A DNA stretch of 42,658 bases. Source: Rhodanobacteraceae bacterium (GTDB lineage Bacteria > Acidobacteriota > Terriglobia > Terriglobales > Acidobacteriaceae). Within the stretch, counting starts at the first letter, position 1. Every line of letters begins with the position of its first letter. The notes beneath the pieces are model-generated. The model saw only the letters and a program-made list of their open reading frames with translations. It was not told where the DNA came from and did no database searches. The position numbers were made by a program, and so were the translations under genes. Positions 17,054-25,912 of this stretch are shown one piece after another. The stretch is taken from positions 1 to 42,658 of the forward strand of contig CAJCHN010000006.1 in the NCBI GenBank assembly GCA_903970285.1. Direction: 5' to 3'.

Positions 17054-18910
17054 CTACTGCAGGTATTGGGCGGTCGCGGGATCGTCTACCTGATCCGCGG
17101 CCGTGCCACTCTTGCCCCAGAGGATGGTTGCGGCATCCGGGGTTCCCTTGCCCCACAGGATGGTTGAGCCCCAGAGCGCCGAGAAGGCGTTGGGATCGCC
17201 CTTGCCCCAAAGAATGGTCTTGCCCCAAAGAATGGTCGAGCCATCGACCGGAGCGATGAAGGCATTGGCGCCGTAGACGTTGACGGGACCCCAGTTCGGC
17301 GAAGCACCCCACAGGGACGTGGGGTCAGGCACCAGCGTGGTGTTGCCGGTAGTGGGATCGAACGAGGCGACGGGGGACATCGCCGTTCCGGCAGGCACGT
17401 TTCCGTTACCGACCAGCGCGCTCTTGACCGTGGCATTGATGTCGAGATAGCCGGCACCCACGGTGAACACGTCATAGTTTGCGATGTAAGTGATGCCGGA
17501 GTCGACCACACTGCTGGATTGCGGGAAGTAACTGCGGTCGGCGTTGAGCATCAGCAGCGCCTTCACCTCGTCCGGCGTCAGGCGCGGATTGGCCTGCAAC
17601 AGGTCTGCTACGGCGCCGCTGGTAACGCCTGCGGACATGCTGGTCCCGCTGAGCGGAAAGTAGCTGGTGGAAGGCTTGCTGTTGTTTCCCTTCTGATACC
17701 ACGACATGAGAGTGACGAAACTTGGATTGTCGATCGCCAGCGCATCGTTGGGAAACTCAAGGCTGGTGACCAGGTTGCCCGGTGCGACCAGGTCCGGCTT
17801 CGCAACCTGGTCGATAAAGGAAGGTCCCTTCGAACTGTAGCTCGCCATCACATCATCGTTGATGGAGGCGGTATAGTTCGTGTTGACGGCGCCCACGGTG
17901 ACCACGTAGGGATCGTTGCCCGGCGCATTGATGGTCCCGTAGCCTTCCGCATTCTCGTTCAGGTCGCGACCGTCGTTGCCCGCGGCCACGACCACCACGA
18001 TCCCCGCGCGATAAGCCTGTTCGACCGCCTGGCACAGCGGATCCTGGGTATAGCTTTCCCACACCGGACGGCCCAGCGAGAGGTTGATGACGCGAATATT
18101 GTAGGTATTCTTGAGCGCGATCGCCTGCTCGATGGCGGCGATCACCTGCGAGTCGGTGCCGGCTCCGTTGCCATCCAGCACGCGCAGGTTGATCAGGTTT
18201 GCGTTGGGGGCCGCGCCAGAGAAGGTGCGAAAATACTGGGGCCCGGAGGACTGCGCGCCATTCCCCGCTATCAGGCCCGCAACGTGCGTTCCGTGACCAT
18301 AGTGATCGAGCGCGTCGTTTTGACCCGGGACAAAGTTCTGGCTGTAGACGATGCGGCCGTTCGCTCCCGGTGCCACCTGGCCGAGCGAGAGCGGGAAGAT
18401 CAACGGCAGCGGCTGGCCGGAGAGCAGCGACTGCAAGCCGTTGGAGCCAAGATCCGGCACCGGGGTTATGCCGGAGTCGATCACGGCGACACCGATGTTG
18501 CTGCCGTAGTAGCCCCTGGCCCAGACGGCGGGCGCGTTGATCGGTTCGGACGTGTAGTTTGCTCCAGTGACCGTAACCGCCTGGTGCGCATGGACGGGCC
18601 GATCGATCGAGATGTAGGCGACGTTGGGATCCTGTGAATAGAGTTCGAGCTGGTTCTGCTGCAGGGTCGCCGATACGGCATGGATCGATTGCAGACTGCT
18701 CTTGAGGACGCCGCCGAGCAGGGAAAGTCCGCTGAGTTCTGCCTTCACCGGATTCTGCTTGTACTGGATGATGACCGGTAGGGTCGAAGACGGTGCTGCC
18801 GCCATCGCGTCAGGGGAGACCTTCGGGTTCTTCACCGGTGGTCCGGCTAAAGCAGGAAGGGCACAGCACGCCAGAAGGCAGAGAGCGGCAGAGAGGCGGG
18901 AGCTACACAT
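17054..18910 (-). CDS. Secreted subtilisin-family (S8) serine protease with C-terminal WG repeats
   Basis: A 618-residue exported protease. The start is ATG 18910 (GGAG eight bases before it), giving a clear signal peptide MCSSRLSAALCLLACCALPA-LAG; the longer frame to 18952 would bury it. A propeptide-like region follows (VIIQYKQNP...). The catalytic residues are Asp145 (VAVIDSGI), His206 (GHGTHVAG), oxyanion Asn312 (AAGND) and Ser424 (SGTSMS), so the enzyme should be active. The last 80 residues contain four TILWGK units plus SLWGAS and SALWGS variants, a repeat type seen in other acidobacterial S8 proteases; its role is unknown, perhaps surface attachment or sorting. The gene stands alone between a hairpin and the ABC operon. 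Confidence 0.92.
   Translation of the reverse strand: MCSSRLSAALCLLACCALPALAGPPVKNPKVSPDAMAAAPSSTLPVIIQYKQNPVKAELSGLSLLGGVLKSSLQSIHAVSATLQQNQLELYSQDPNVAYISIDRPVHAHQAVTVTGANYTSEPINAPAVWARGYYGSNIGVAVIDSGITPVPDLGSNGLQSLLSGQPLPLIFPLSLGQVAPGANGRIVYSQNFVPGQNDALDHYGHGTHVAGLIAGNGAQSSGPQYFRTFSGAAPNANLINLRVLDGNGAGTDSQVIAAIEQAIALKNTYNIRVINLSLGRPVWESYTQDPLCQAVEQAYRAGIVVVVAAGNDGRDLNENAEGYGTINAPGNDPYVVTVGAVNTNYTASINDDVMASYSSKGPSFIDQVAKPDLVAPGNLVTSLEFPNDALAIDNPSFVTLMSWYQKGNNSKPSTSYFPLSGTSMSAGVTSGAVADLLQANPRLTPDEVKALLMLNADRSYFPQSSSVVDSGITYIANYDVFTVGAGYLDINATVKSALVGNGNVPAGTAMSPVASFDPTTGNTTLVPDPTSLWGASPNWGPVNVYGANAFIAPVDGSTILWGKTILWGKGDPNAFSALWGSTILWGKGTPDAATILWGKSGTAADQVDDPATAQYLQ
17111..17236 (-). repeat. 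18-bp coding repeats for TILWGK in the subtilase tail
   Basis: Four near-identical 18-base units (17111-17128, 17147-17164, 17201-17218, 17219-17236) on the minus strand each code for (T)ILWGK; the last two are directly adjacent and identical. Such units can expand or contract by slippage or recombination, changing the length of the tail. Confidence 0.8.
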
Positions 18911-19003
18911 GTACAAACTCCAAAACACGGGATGGGTAAGTCTCGAGTGCATCCTGTCCGCCGCACATCGTCTGTGGTGCGCGTGACACGACTGAATGCG
19001 ACT

Positions 19004-19918
19004 TTAGTGTCGGAGACCTGCCTCGCTCAATGACCCTGTGGTGGTACGCGAGTGTTCCATCGGTTCGACATCTTCGTCTTTCGTGTCGGACTGGGGTGCG
19101 GAACCATAGGGCGGCTGCGCATGCCGGTACCGCAGCAGCACGCCAGGGGGCGCCGGTAGCGTGCCCAGCAGAGCGCGTGCAGCGGGATGACTTGCTGTCT
19201 CCAGCTCGCTGACCGGCATGAGCTCCACGATGGCTCCCGCAGCCAGCACGGCAACCCGGTCGCACAGCTGCAGCACCGAGACGAGGTCGTGCGAGATAAA
19301 CAGAACGCTGACGCCATGTCTGCGATTCAGGTCGCGCAGCAGAGAGACGATTTGCTTCTGGGTCACGGGATCGAGCGCGCTGGTGGGCTCGTCGGCGATG
19401 ATCAGTGCGGGCCGGTGCAGCAACGCCAGGGCGATCAGCACGCGCTGCGCCTGGCCAACGCTGATCTGCGCGGGCCGGCTGCGCAGAAACTCCGCCGTGG
19501 ATGGCAGCTCGACATCGGCCAGGAGCTGACGCATACGTTCCGCCAAGGCAGCCGAGCCGCTGCTGGAATGGGCTCTCCAGGCCTCGTTGAAGTGGACCTG
19601 CAAGCTGATCGCCGGGTTGAGTGCGGACATGGGGCTTTGCGGAACCAGGGAAATCCGCTTCCCGCGCAGCGTGCGGAGTTCTCGTTCCGGCATGCTCAGC
19701 AGATCGCGGCCGTCCAGAATCACCTCTCCGCTGACCCTGCCGCCGCGCCAGGGAAGCAGCCCCAGCAGCGACAGGACCAGCGTGCTCTTGCCGGCGCCGC
19801 TGCTTCCAACCAGGCCCAGCAGTTCGCCTCGCCGCATCTCGAAGCGAACATCCCTCAGCACAGGCTCAGCTCCGTAGCCGGCCTGAAGATCGACTCGCAA
19901 CAGAACCTCGCCGGTCAT
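19004..19918 (-). CDS. Peptide-type ABC transporter ATP-binding protein
   Basis: A 304-residue ATPase of the DppD/OppD group. Walker A is GSSGAGKST, the Q-loop lies in SLVPQSPMSALNP, Walker B is ALIIADEPTSALD and the H-loop FISHD. The signature helix reads QISVGQAQRV rather than the usual LSGGQ, a mild deviation. ATG 19918 overlaps the stop of the substrate-binding gene (ATGA) and has AGGG upstream. The C-terminus carries a polar tail of about 45 residues after the conserved PPG segment. It is the last gene of a five-gene operon; only one ATPase is present, so it should act as a homodimer with the two permeases. Confidence 0.88.
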   Translation of the reverse strand: MTGEVLLRVDLQAGYGAEPVLRDVRFEMRRGELLGLVGSSGAGKSTLVLSLLGLLPWRGGRVSGEVILDGRDLLSMPERELRTLRGKRISLVPQSPMSALNPAISLQVHFNEAWRAHSSSGSAALAERMRQLLADVELPSTAEFLRSRPAQISVGQAQRVLIALALLHRPALIIADEPTSALDPVTQKQIVSLLRDLNRRHGVSVLFISHDLVSVLQLCDRVAVLAAGAIVELMPVSELETASHPAARALLGTLPAPPGVLLRYRHAQPPYGSAPQSDTKDEDVEPMEHSRTTTGSLSEAGLRH

Positions 19919-21546
19919 CGCATGCCCTGCGGCTTCAGGTGCTCCACGTTCCACACCAGCCCCGGCTGCAGCACCACCGGCTCAACGCCTCCGAGCCTGG
20001 GCGAAACCGCGTACAGGGCATTCGGATAGACGAGATAGATGAACGGCTGCTGCTCGGCTACGATCTGCTGCACCCGTTCGAGGGCCTGCCTGCGGTCCGT
20101 CATGCGCGGGCTGGTGGCCTGCACCTGCATGGCATGGTCAATTTCGGCCTCCCACGGCGTGGCCGGGGTTGTCTGCGCCGGGTTCCACTGGTGATTGGGC
20201 GAGGAACTCAGCCAGAGGTTCATCATCGCGTTGGGATCGAGGTCGACGTTTTCCAGACCCAGCAGGCACGCCTCGTAGTTCTGCGTGTGCATCAGGCGCT
20301 CGATCAGCGCGGGAAAGTCCAGCGTCACCACGGTCACCTGCATGCCCAGCGCGCCGAGATCCTGCTGGATGAGCGTCGCCATCTTCTGCCGCGGAGCATT
20401 GCCCGCGTTGGTCACAATGGAAAACTTCACAGGGTGCCCGGCAGCATCCTGCAGCACGCCGGCCTGCAGGCGAAAGCCGGCTGCCGCCAACCCCGTCCTG
20501 GCTGCCGCCAAGTCCAAGTGCGGAGCAGAGAGCGTGCGGTCGTACCAGACCTGGTTGGCCGGCGAGAGGAAGGTATAGGCTGGCGTGGCATGGCCCTGGT
20601 AAGCGATGCGGGCGAGGTCGTCGCGGTGAATTGCCTGGGCGACGGCCATCCGGAACGCCTTGCTTTGGAACCATGTCTTCTCCCACGGCGGCAGCGGCGC
20701 GCCCGGCGCCTGGTTGAACCAGATTTGTTCCGTGTTGAGCGAGGGTCCGAGATCATGCACCGAAGACGGGCTCTTCTGCTTCAGCAGGTCGAAGTACTCC
20801 GGCGAGAGCTCTTCGATCATGTCGTAGTCGCCACGCTGAAACAGGCGAATCTCCTGCTCATTATTCTCGAGAAAATCGAGGCGAAGCCCGCTGGCATAGG
20901 GCAGAGCTACGCCCGCTTGATCGCGTTCGAAGTAATGCGGGTTCCGGGTCAGCCGCACGTACTGCGAGCGGCGATAGTCCGTCACCACGAACGGGCCGGA
21001 CGTGATGCGGGCCTGGCTGGGATGATCCGCGGGTTCGATCGCTATCTCGTCGAAGATCCTGCCGACGCCCACCACCCGCTGCGGGAGATGAAGCACGACC
21101 GTGCGATCGTCGGGCGCCTCCACCGTCACGGCAGCCGGAACCACGAACTCCTCGGCTGTGGGAGCATGGGTCGCCGGCAACAGCACCCTCCGGATGGACC
21201 ATGCGGCGTCCTTCGCGGTAAGCGGCCGCCCGTCGGAGAACTGTAGCCCGGCGCGGAGCTTCAAGGTGACTGTACGGCCATCCGGAGAGACCGACCAGCT
21301 CTCTGCCAGCCGCGGTTCCACCGCCTGAGTCTTCCGATTGAAGCGGAGCAGGACGCCTGCCGTCAGATAGCGCACCGCCTCCGATCCCTGGTCGTCCACC
21401 AGTGCGGGATCGAAGGTTTTAGGGTCATAGCCAATCGACCAGACGATTTCGCCGGGCATACGCTGCGGAACCTGCGCCCACGCACAGGTGGCGGCTGCCA
21501 GCAGCATCAGGCAGCCTGCGGCGGCGACAAAAGGACGGTGCTGCAT
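19915..21546 (-). CDS. Peptide-type ABC transporter substrate-binding protein (SBP family 5)
   Basis: A 543-residue exported protein. ATG 21546 has GGAGG seven bases upstream and yields a Sec signal peptide ending ATCAWA before QVPQ; the cysteine lacks a proper lipobox, so it is likely periplasmic and soluble. The larger open frame to 22029 would overlap the permease gene and is not used. Family-5 features: IGYDPKTFDPALVDDQGSE near the mature start, LAESWSVSPDGRTVTLKLR, and SGPFVVTDY. The ligand could be a di- or oligopeptide, nickel or another small molecule; nothing in the sequence decides. Two bases separate it from the upstream permease gene. Confidence 0.9.
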   Translation of the reverse strand: MQHRPFVAAAGCLMLLAAATCAWAQVPQRMPGEIVWSIGYDPKTFDPALVDDQGSEAVRYLTAGVLLRFNRKTQAVEPRLAESWSVSPDGRTVTLKLRAGLQFSDGRPLTAKDAAWSIRRVLLPATHAPTAEEFVVPAAVTVEAPDDRTVVLHLPQRVVGVGRIFDEIAIEPADHPSQARITSGPFVVTDYRRSQYVRLTRNPHYFERDQAGVALPYASGLRLDFLENNEQEIRLFQRGDYDMIEELSPEYFDLLKQKSPSSVHDLGPSLNTEQIWFNQAPGAPLPPWEKTWFQSKAFRMAVAQAIHRDDLARIAYQGHATPAYTFLSPANQVWYDRTLSAPHLDLAAARTGLAAAGFRLQAGVLQDAAGHPVKFSIVTNAGNAPRQKMATLIQQDLGALGMQVTVVTLDFPALIERLMHTQNYEACLLGLENVDLDPNAMMNLWLSSSPNHQWNPAQTTPATPWEAEIDHAMQVQATSPRMTDRRQALERVQQIVAEQQPFIYLVYPNALYAVSPRLGGVEPVVLQPGLVWNVEHLKPQGMR

Positions 21547-21548
21547 GT

Positions 21549-22337
21549 CTACACCTCCACGGTCAAAGCTTCGAGCAGCAACAGCACGACGATGAGCAGC
21601 GCGATCGGCAGAAACACCCATGCGCTCCGCAGCAGGGTCGCTGAGTTCTCCAGCTCGAGCAGCATGCCGCCCCAGGATGGCAGCGGCTCGCCAATTCCCA
21701 TGCCCAGCGCCCCCAGGTTGGCTTCGGCCATCACAAAGGCGGGCACGGAGACAAGGAACTGCGGCAACAGGAGCGAACCCAGGTTTGGCAGCAGGTGAGA
21801 CAGCACCTGCCGGTCGCCCAGGCCGCCTGCGCGCACCTGCAGCATCCACTCCGAGCCGCGCAACGCGCACACACCCTGGTAGACCGCGCGGGCACAGGCC
21901 GGCCAGCCCAGCGCGGCCAGAACCAGGAAGGTGAGGGACACGGAGTAAATCGGCGAGGCGGTGAGCGGCAATGCGGCCCTGACCATCATCAGCAGAAACA
22001 GCCACGGGAGAGCGAGAAAAAGATCGCAAACCAGCAGGACCAGCATGCCCGTTGCACCGGGGCCGAAAGCGGCGAGCAGACCCACGCCGGCCGCTGCCGC
22101 CGTAGAGGCTGCAGCCCCGGCGACGGAGCCCGCCAGGCTGAGCAGCAGGGCCAGCGCGGTCCGCACCATGCGGTCGCGGCCCAGCGCGTCCGTGCCGGCC
22201 GGATGCAGCGCGGTCGCTCCGGAGAAGAGCAGCTCCCGATCCTGACCAGCGTAGGTGCTCGAGGATGCATGGAGGATCAGGACTGCCGCCACGATCAGCC
22301 CCAGCAGCAGAAGGCTCGCGCTACGCCGCATGGTCAT
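21549..22337 (-). CDS. Peptide-type ABC transporter permease (DppC-like)
   Basis: A 262-residue permease with about six hydrophobic segments. HPAGTDALGRDRMVRTALA is the conserved DppC/OppC periplasmic-face motif, and the EAA-like loop is visible around RAGGLGDRQVLSHLLPNL. The start is ATG 22337, which overlaps the stop of the DppB-like gene by four bases and has GGAAG upstream. The N-terminus is short, as in typical DppC proteins without the extra cytosolic helix. Confidence 0.86.
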   Translation of the reverse strand: MTMRRSASLLLLGLIVAAVLILHASSSTYAGQDRELLFSGATALHPAGTDALGRDRMVRTALALLLSLAGSVAGAAASTAAAAGVGLLAAFGPGATGMLVLLVCDLFLALPWLFLLMMVRAALPLTASPIYSVSLTFLVLAALGWPACARAVYQGVCALRGSEWMLQVRAGGLGDRQVLSHLLPNLGSLLLPQFLVSVPAFVMAEANLGALGMGIGEPLPSWGGMLLELENSATLLRSAWVFLPIALLIVVLLLLEALTVEV

Positions 22338-23191
22338 GCTGTCTTCCACTCGGCAGGTCCTTCGCTGAGCAGACCGGCGGTGGTGACGGCCAGGGCCATC
22401 AGTGCTGTCATTGAGAGCAGGACCGGGAGATCGCGATTGAGCGCCGCGCTCCAGGCCAACTCTCCCAGCCCGGGCACGCTGAAGATTACCTCGACCGGCA
22501 CGACCGCACTCAACGCGGTGACCAGCGACAGCGTGACCAGGGCAAGAAACTGCGGCCGCACCCTCCGCAGGACATAGGTCCCGGCCAGGCGCGGCCAGCG
22601 GATGCCCTGCGCCCGCGCCTGCAGCACATGCGGCTCACTCCACGCCTGCAGCAGAATGCGGTGGAGAAACTTGAAGTCGCGCGCTGCCAGCAGAAGCCCC
22701 ATCACCAGCACCGGACCCAGGCCCTCGGTCAGCATGCACAGAGTGGCAACGACCGCGGTCGGCATGGCCAGCAGGACTGTGGCCGGAAGATTCCAGAGAG
22801 GCGACGGCCGGCACCTTGCGCTCGCCAGAAGGGCTCCACTGAAGGCGAGCGTCCACGCCAGTGCGACTCCTTTAAGCATCAGCTTCGTGGTCACTGCCAG
22901 GCGCGGCCGGATGAGTTCCAGCACGGGAACTCCATACTGCCTGGAAGTGCCCAGTTCCCCTTGAAGCAGGGCCAGCGTTTCGCGCCGGATCAACGAAACG
23001 AAAGACCCACTGCGAGACTCTTCCGCCGCAAGGTCGGCTCTCGCGCGATCGGCAAACCGCGGGTCCATCTCCCGCGGGTCGCTCAGGTACCCAGGGCCGT
23101 AACGAACCAGCGCGCTCGAAGCGATCAGCACGAGAAACAGCAGCAGGATCATGCGCGCCAGCCGCGCAGTGAAGGCTTTGACCCAGCTCAT
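22334..23191 (-). CDS. Peptide-type ABC transporter permease (DppB-like)
   Basis: A 285-residue permease. The first membrane helix (MILLLFLVLIASSALVRYGP) is followed by a periplasmic loop of about 60 residues and then a GELGTSRQYGVPVLELI segment, the hallmark of DppB/OppB. The EAA-like coupling loop is near QARAQGIRWPRLAGTYVLR. PVEVIFSVPGLGELAWSAAL at the C-terminal side matches the family. ATG 23191 overlaps the stop of the HD-GYP gene by four bases. The protein is slightly shorter than the usual 300-340 residues. Confidence 0.85.
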   Translation of the reverse strand: MSWVKAFTARLARMILLLFLVLIASSALVRYGPGYLSDPREMDPRFADRARADLAAEESRSGSFVSLIRRETLALLQGELGTSRQYGVPVLELIRPRLAVTTKLMLKGVALAWTLAFSGALLASARCRPSPLWNLPATVLLAMPTAVVATLCMLTEGLGPVLVMGLLLAARDFKFLHRILLQAWSEPHVLQARAQGIRWPRLAGTYVLRRVRPQFLALVTLSLVTALSAVVPVEVIFSVPGLGELAWSAALNRDLPVLLSMTALMALAVTTAGLLSEGPAEWKTA

Positions 23192-25647
23192 GCGACGGCC
23201 GCGCCCGCGGACTGCCGGCTCGCCTCTCGTTGTTGGACAATGTCGTAAAAGCTCTGCTTCTGCTGGTACATGCGGCGGTCAGCGGCTCCCAGCAGCTCCT
23301 CCGTGGAGGTGCCGTCTTCGGGAAAGAACGCCATTCCCACGCTGGTGGAGACGGCGATCTCGAGCTGCAGCGCCACGCAGGCTTCCTGGACCGCGGCTTC
23401 GACGCGCCAAAGCCTCTGGTGCGCGGAATCGACGTCCGTGGCGCGGAACAGAAACACGAATTCATCGCCGCCCAGACGCCCGATCCGGTCGGCAGAGTCA
23501 CAGATGCGCCGAAAGGCGTCGGCGATCAGGCTCAGCAGGCGGTCACCCGTCAAATGCCCGTGCCGGTCGTTCACTGCCTTGAACGAGTTGAGATCGCAGA
23601 CTGCGACGCCAAACCGATCGCCCGACAGACTGGCACGCTGCAGCTCCTGATCCACCTGCTCAAGAAATCCACGCATATTCGGCATCCGCGTCAGCCTGTC
23701 CGTGCGGGCATCGGACTCCGCCAGGCTGAAGCGCAGGGCATTCTGCAGCGAAAGCGAGAACTTGGACTCGATCGCCTGCAGAATGCGCAAGTGGTCTTTC
23801 GAGAACGCCGCAGCGGAGCGCGCATACAGGGTGAGTGCGCCAAAGATCACTCCATGCAGATCGCACAGCGGAATGGAAAGCGCGGAACTCGAAGCGGAGA
23901 AAAGGCCGCTATGCGGCAGATAGTTTTCCTCAACCGTTGGGTTTCCGTTCAACAGCGGCCGCCCGCTGTGTGCCACCCAGCCGGACAGGCCCTCGCCTAT
24001 CTTGATGGCGCTGGCCGAAAACGCCTGGGTGCACTCGCCATCCAGGAAGTGCGGTACCAGCGTCTCTTCGGCCTTCAGGTAGATCGCCATGCAATCGAAG
24101 GGAACGAGCAACCGAAGCCGGCGAAACATCATGCTGCTGGTCTCATGTGCGCTGAGCGAACTGCCCAGCATCTGGCTCAGCTCAAAGACCGCCTTGGCCT
24201 CTTGCCCAGCCGCCGCGATCAGGTTCAAAGGCGGGTAAGCAGCCGCTGAGGATGCGAGGGAAGCGGCCATGGCCGGGGCCGTCTCGCTCTCATGAGCCGT
24301 CGCTTCGGCCTCAAAACCAGCGCCCGGCGCGGCTCCGCGGGCGATGGACAGGTTGGTGTCGAGCGGATGCATGGAAGCCATCTGCGAGCGCGCCTTGGCT
24401 TCAAGTTCCACGTACATCTCCGCCAGTACTTCGACAACCTGGGGATCGAACTGCGTTCCGGCCTTGCTCAGGACCAGTGCCATCGCATCTTCCAGGCTCA
24501 TCGCCTTGCGGTAGGGACGATCGGAAGCGAGCGCATCGAAGCAGTCCACGGCGGTTAGAATTCGCGCCGCAAGGGGGATCTCCTCGCCCTTCAGACCATC
24601 CGGATACCCGCTCCCATCCCACGCCTCGTGGTGAGCCCGCACGATGGGAACCACGGGATAGGGAAAACGCACCCGCTCCAGAATGTCGGCGCCCACCACC
24701 GGATGGATCTTCATCTTCTCGAACTCTTCCGGGGTCAGCTTGCCCGGCTTGTTGATGATGTGCTCCGGCACGGCCAGCTTGCCGATATCGTGCAGAAATG
24801 ACGCCGTCTGCAGCGCCTGCATGGTCGGACCATCCAACTTCATCCGCTTGCCGATCTCCGTGCAGTACACGCGGACCCGCAACAGATGCTCATGGGTGTT
24901 CTGGTCCTTCGCCTCGATCGCCATGGCCAGGCCTTCGATGGTGCGCAGATGCAGAGCCTCATTCTCCTGGATGTGGCGCTCGCGGTCCTGCGCCATGGTC
25001 CGCTGCGCGGTGTAGGCCCGATAGATGGTATAGACCAGCGGAATCAGCAGGAGCGACGTCATCCAACCGTACGAAGTCTTGATCTGATCGGCGACGGCAG
25101 CCAGCATGGCTCCGACGAGGTAAAACGGCAGATACCACAGGAACTCCTTGCGCCAGCGCTCCAGCACCGGCGTCTCGGAGTTCCAGGCCACGATCAAGCT
25201 CACCGGCAGGCAGGTCGCGAAGAAATAAAGCAGGCCGGCCATTCCCAGCGCCGGAGCCATCTGCCAGTGATGCCGGCTGAGGCCGGAGAACAAGAACCAG
25301 GCAAGCACCGTGGCTGTCGTCACGTTAGCCATGTTGAACAAGACCTGCAGCAGCGTGAACGGTTTAATCACCCGGAAATTACATTGCGCCACCACGCTGC
25401 AGACGGCGAGCCCCACCGTCTCCACCGGGGAAAGCTGCAGAATGCCAAGCAGAATAAACGGAAAGTTGACCGAGGCCGTTCCTTCGGCTTTGGGCAGCGC
25501 CACCTTCATCCCGGAGCTGAGCAGGACCACCGTCAGGTAGACAAAGAAGTAGAGCCAGTGAGAGCCGCCATGGCCGAGTGTCGACCACAGGCTGACGATG
25601 CCTCCGGCAATCACCACGCCCACCACCGTCTTCACTCGTAGCGTCAT
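23188..25647 (-). CDS. Membrane c-di-GMP protein with HD-GYP, GAF and GGDEF domains
   Basis: An 819-residue sensor. Residues 1-210 hold about seven membrane helices, a MASE-like module. The HD-GYP phosphodiesterase domain (about 230-420) keeps the HD pair (His286-Asp287 in FLHDIGK), HHEAWDGSGYP (339-349) and the GYPDGL signature. A GAF domain spans about 480-640. The GGDEF diguanylate cyclase domain has an intact GGDEF at 726-730; the residue at the first position of the usual RxxD inhibitory site is Asp, not Arg. Both synthesis and breakdown of c-di-GMP are therefore possible. AGGGAAGG precedes the ATG. It leads the peptide-transporter operon, overlapping the permease gene by ATGA, an unusual arrangement. 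Confidence 0.92.
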   Translation of the reverse strand: MTLRVKTVVGVVIAGGIVSLWSTLGHGGSHWLYFFVYLTVVLLSSGMKVALPKAEGTASVNFPFILLGILQLSPVETVGLAVCSVVAQCNFRVIKPFTLLQVLFNMANVTTATVLAWFLFSGLSRHHWQMAPALGMAGLLYFFATCLPVSLIVAWNSETPVLERWRKEFLWYLPFYLVGAMLAAVADQIKTSYGWMTSLLLIPLVYTIYRAYTAQRTMAQDRERHIQENEALHLRTIEGLAMAIEAKDQNTHEHLLRVRVYCTEIGKRMKLDGPTMQALQTASFLHDIGKLAVPEHIINKPGKLTPEEFEKMKIHPVVGADILERVRFPYPVVPIVRAHHEAWDGSGYPDGLKGEEIPLAARILTAVDCFDALASDRPYRKAMSLEDAMALVLSKAGTQFDPQVVEVLAEMYVELEAKARSQMASMHPLDTNLSIARGAAPGAGFEAEATAHESETAPAMAASLASSAAAYPPLNLIAAAGQEAKAVFELSQMLGSSLSAHETSSMMFRRLRLLVPFDCMAIYLKAEETLVPHFLDGECTQAFSASAIKIGEGLSGWVAHSGRPLLNGNPTVEENYLPHSGLFSASSSALSIPLCDLHGVIFGALTLYARSAAAFSKDHLRILQAIESKFSLSLQNALRFSLAESDARTDRLTRMPNMRGFLEQVDQELQRASLSGDRFGVAVCDLNSFKAVNDRHGHLTGDRLLSLIADAFRRICDSADRIGRLGGDEFVFLFRATDVDSAHQRLWRVEAAVQEACVALQLEIAVSTSVGMAFFPEDGTSTEELLGAADRRMYQQKQSFYDIVQQREASRQSAGAAVA

Positions 25648-25718
25648 CTTGCCTTCCCTGGATGTCTGCGCATGGGCCCGTCCAGGCGCGAGGTCCTCCG
25701 TCTGTCTGTCGGGAACAT

Positions 25719-25758
25719 GGAGTCCGTGTCGGGGACCAGGAGTCCGTGTCGGGGATTA
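25719..25758. repeat. 20-bp tandem repeat in the intergenic region upstream of gpmI and the HD-GYP gene
   Basis: GGAGTCCGTGTCGGGGACCA and GGAGTCCGTGTCGGGGATTA lie head to tail (25719-25738, 25739-25758). A partial third unit follows (GGAGTCGGTG at 25759) and a decayed one precedes (CTGTCGGGAACAT). They sit within the 265-base region between the divergently transcribed HD-GYP and gpmI genes, where regulatory sites are expected; no other feature is seen there. Confidence 0.75.
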
Positions 25759-25912
25759 GGAGTCGGTGGTTCGCGACTCGTCCTGTGCCCAAAGTACTGC
25801 GCGATGCCATCTTGTCCAATGGATCGTTAGTTGTAGCGCTATGGCCTGCATCCATACAACCCCGAAATGGAGAGGCTTGCCCTCGCGCGATGGAACGGAG
25901 CACGGAATTGCT

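Noticed and set aside
17111..17236. CRISPR-like array
   Set aside because: The spaced 18-base units are coding repeats of the subtilase tail (TILWGK), with no spacers of constant length and no cas genes.
21549..22029. N-terminal extension of the substrate-binding protein
   Set aside because: It overlaps the DppC-like permease and would place the signal peptide in the middle of the protein; ATG 21546 has a strong GGAGG.
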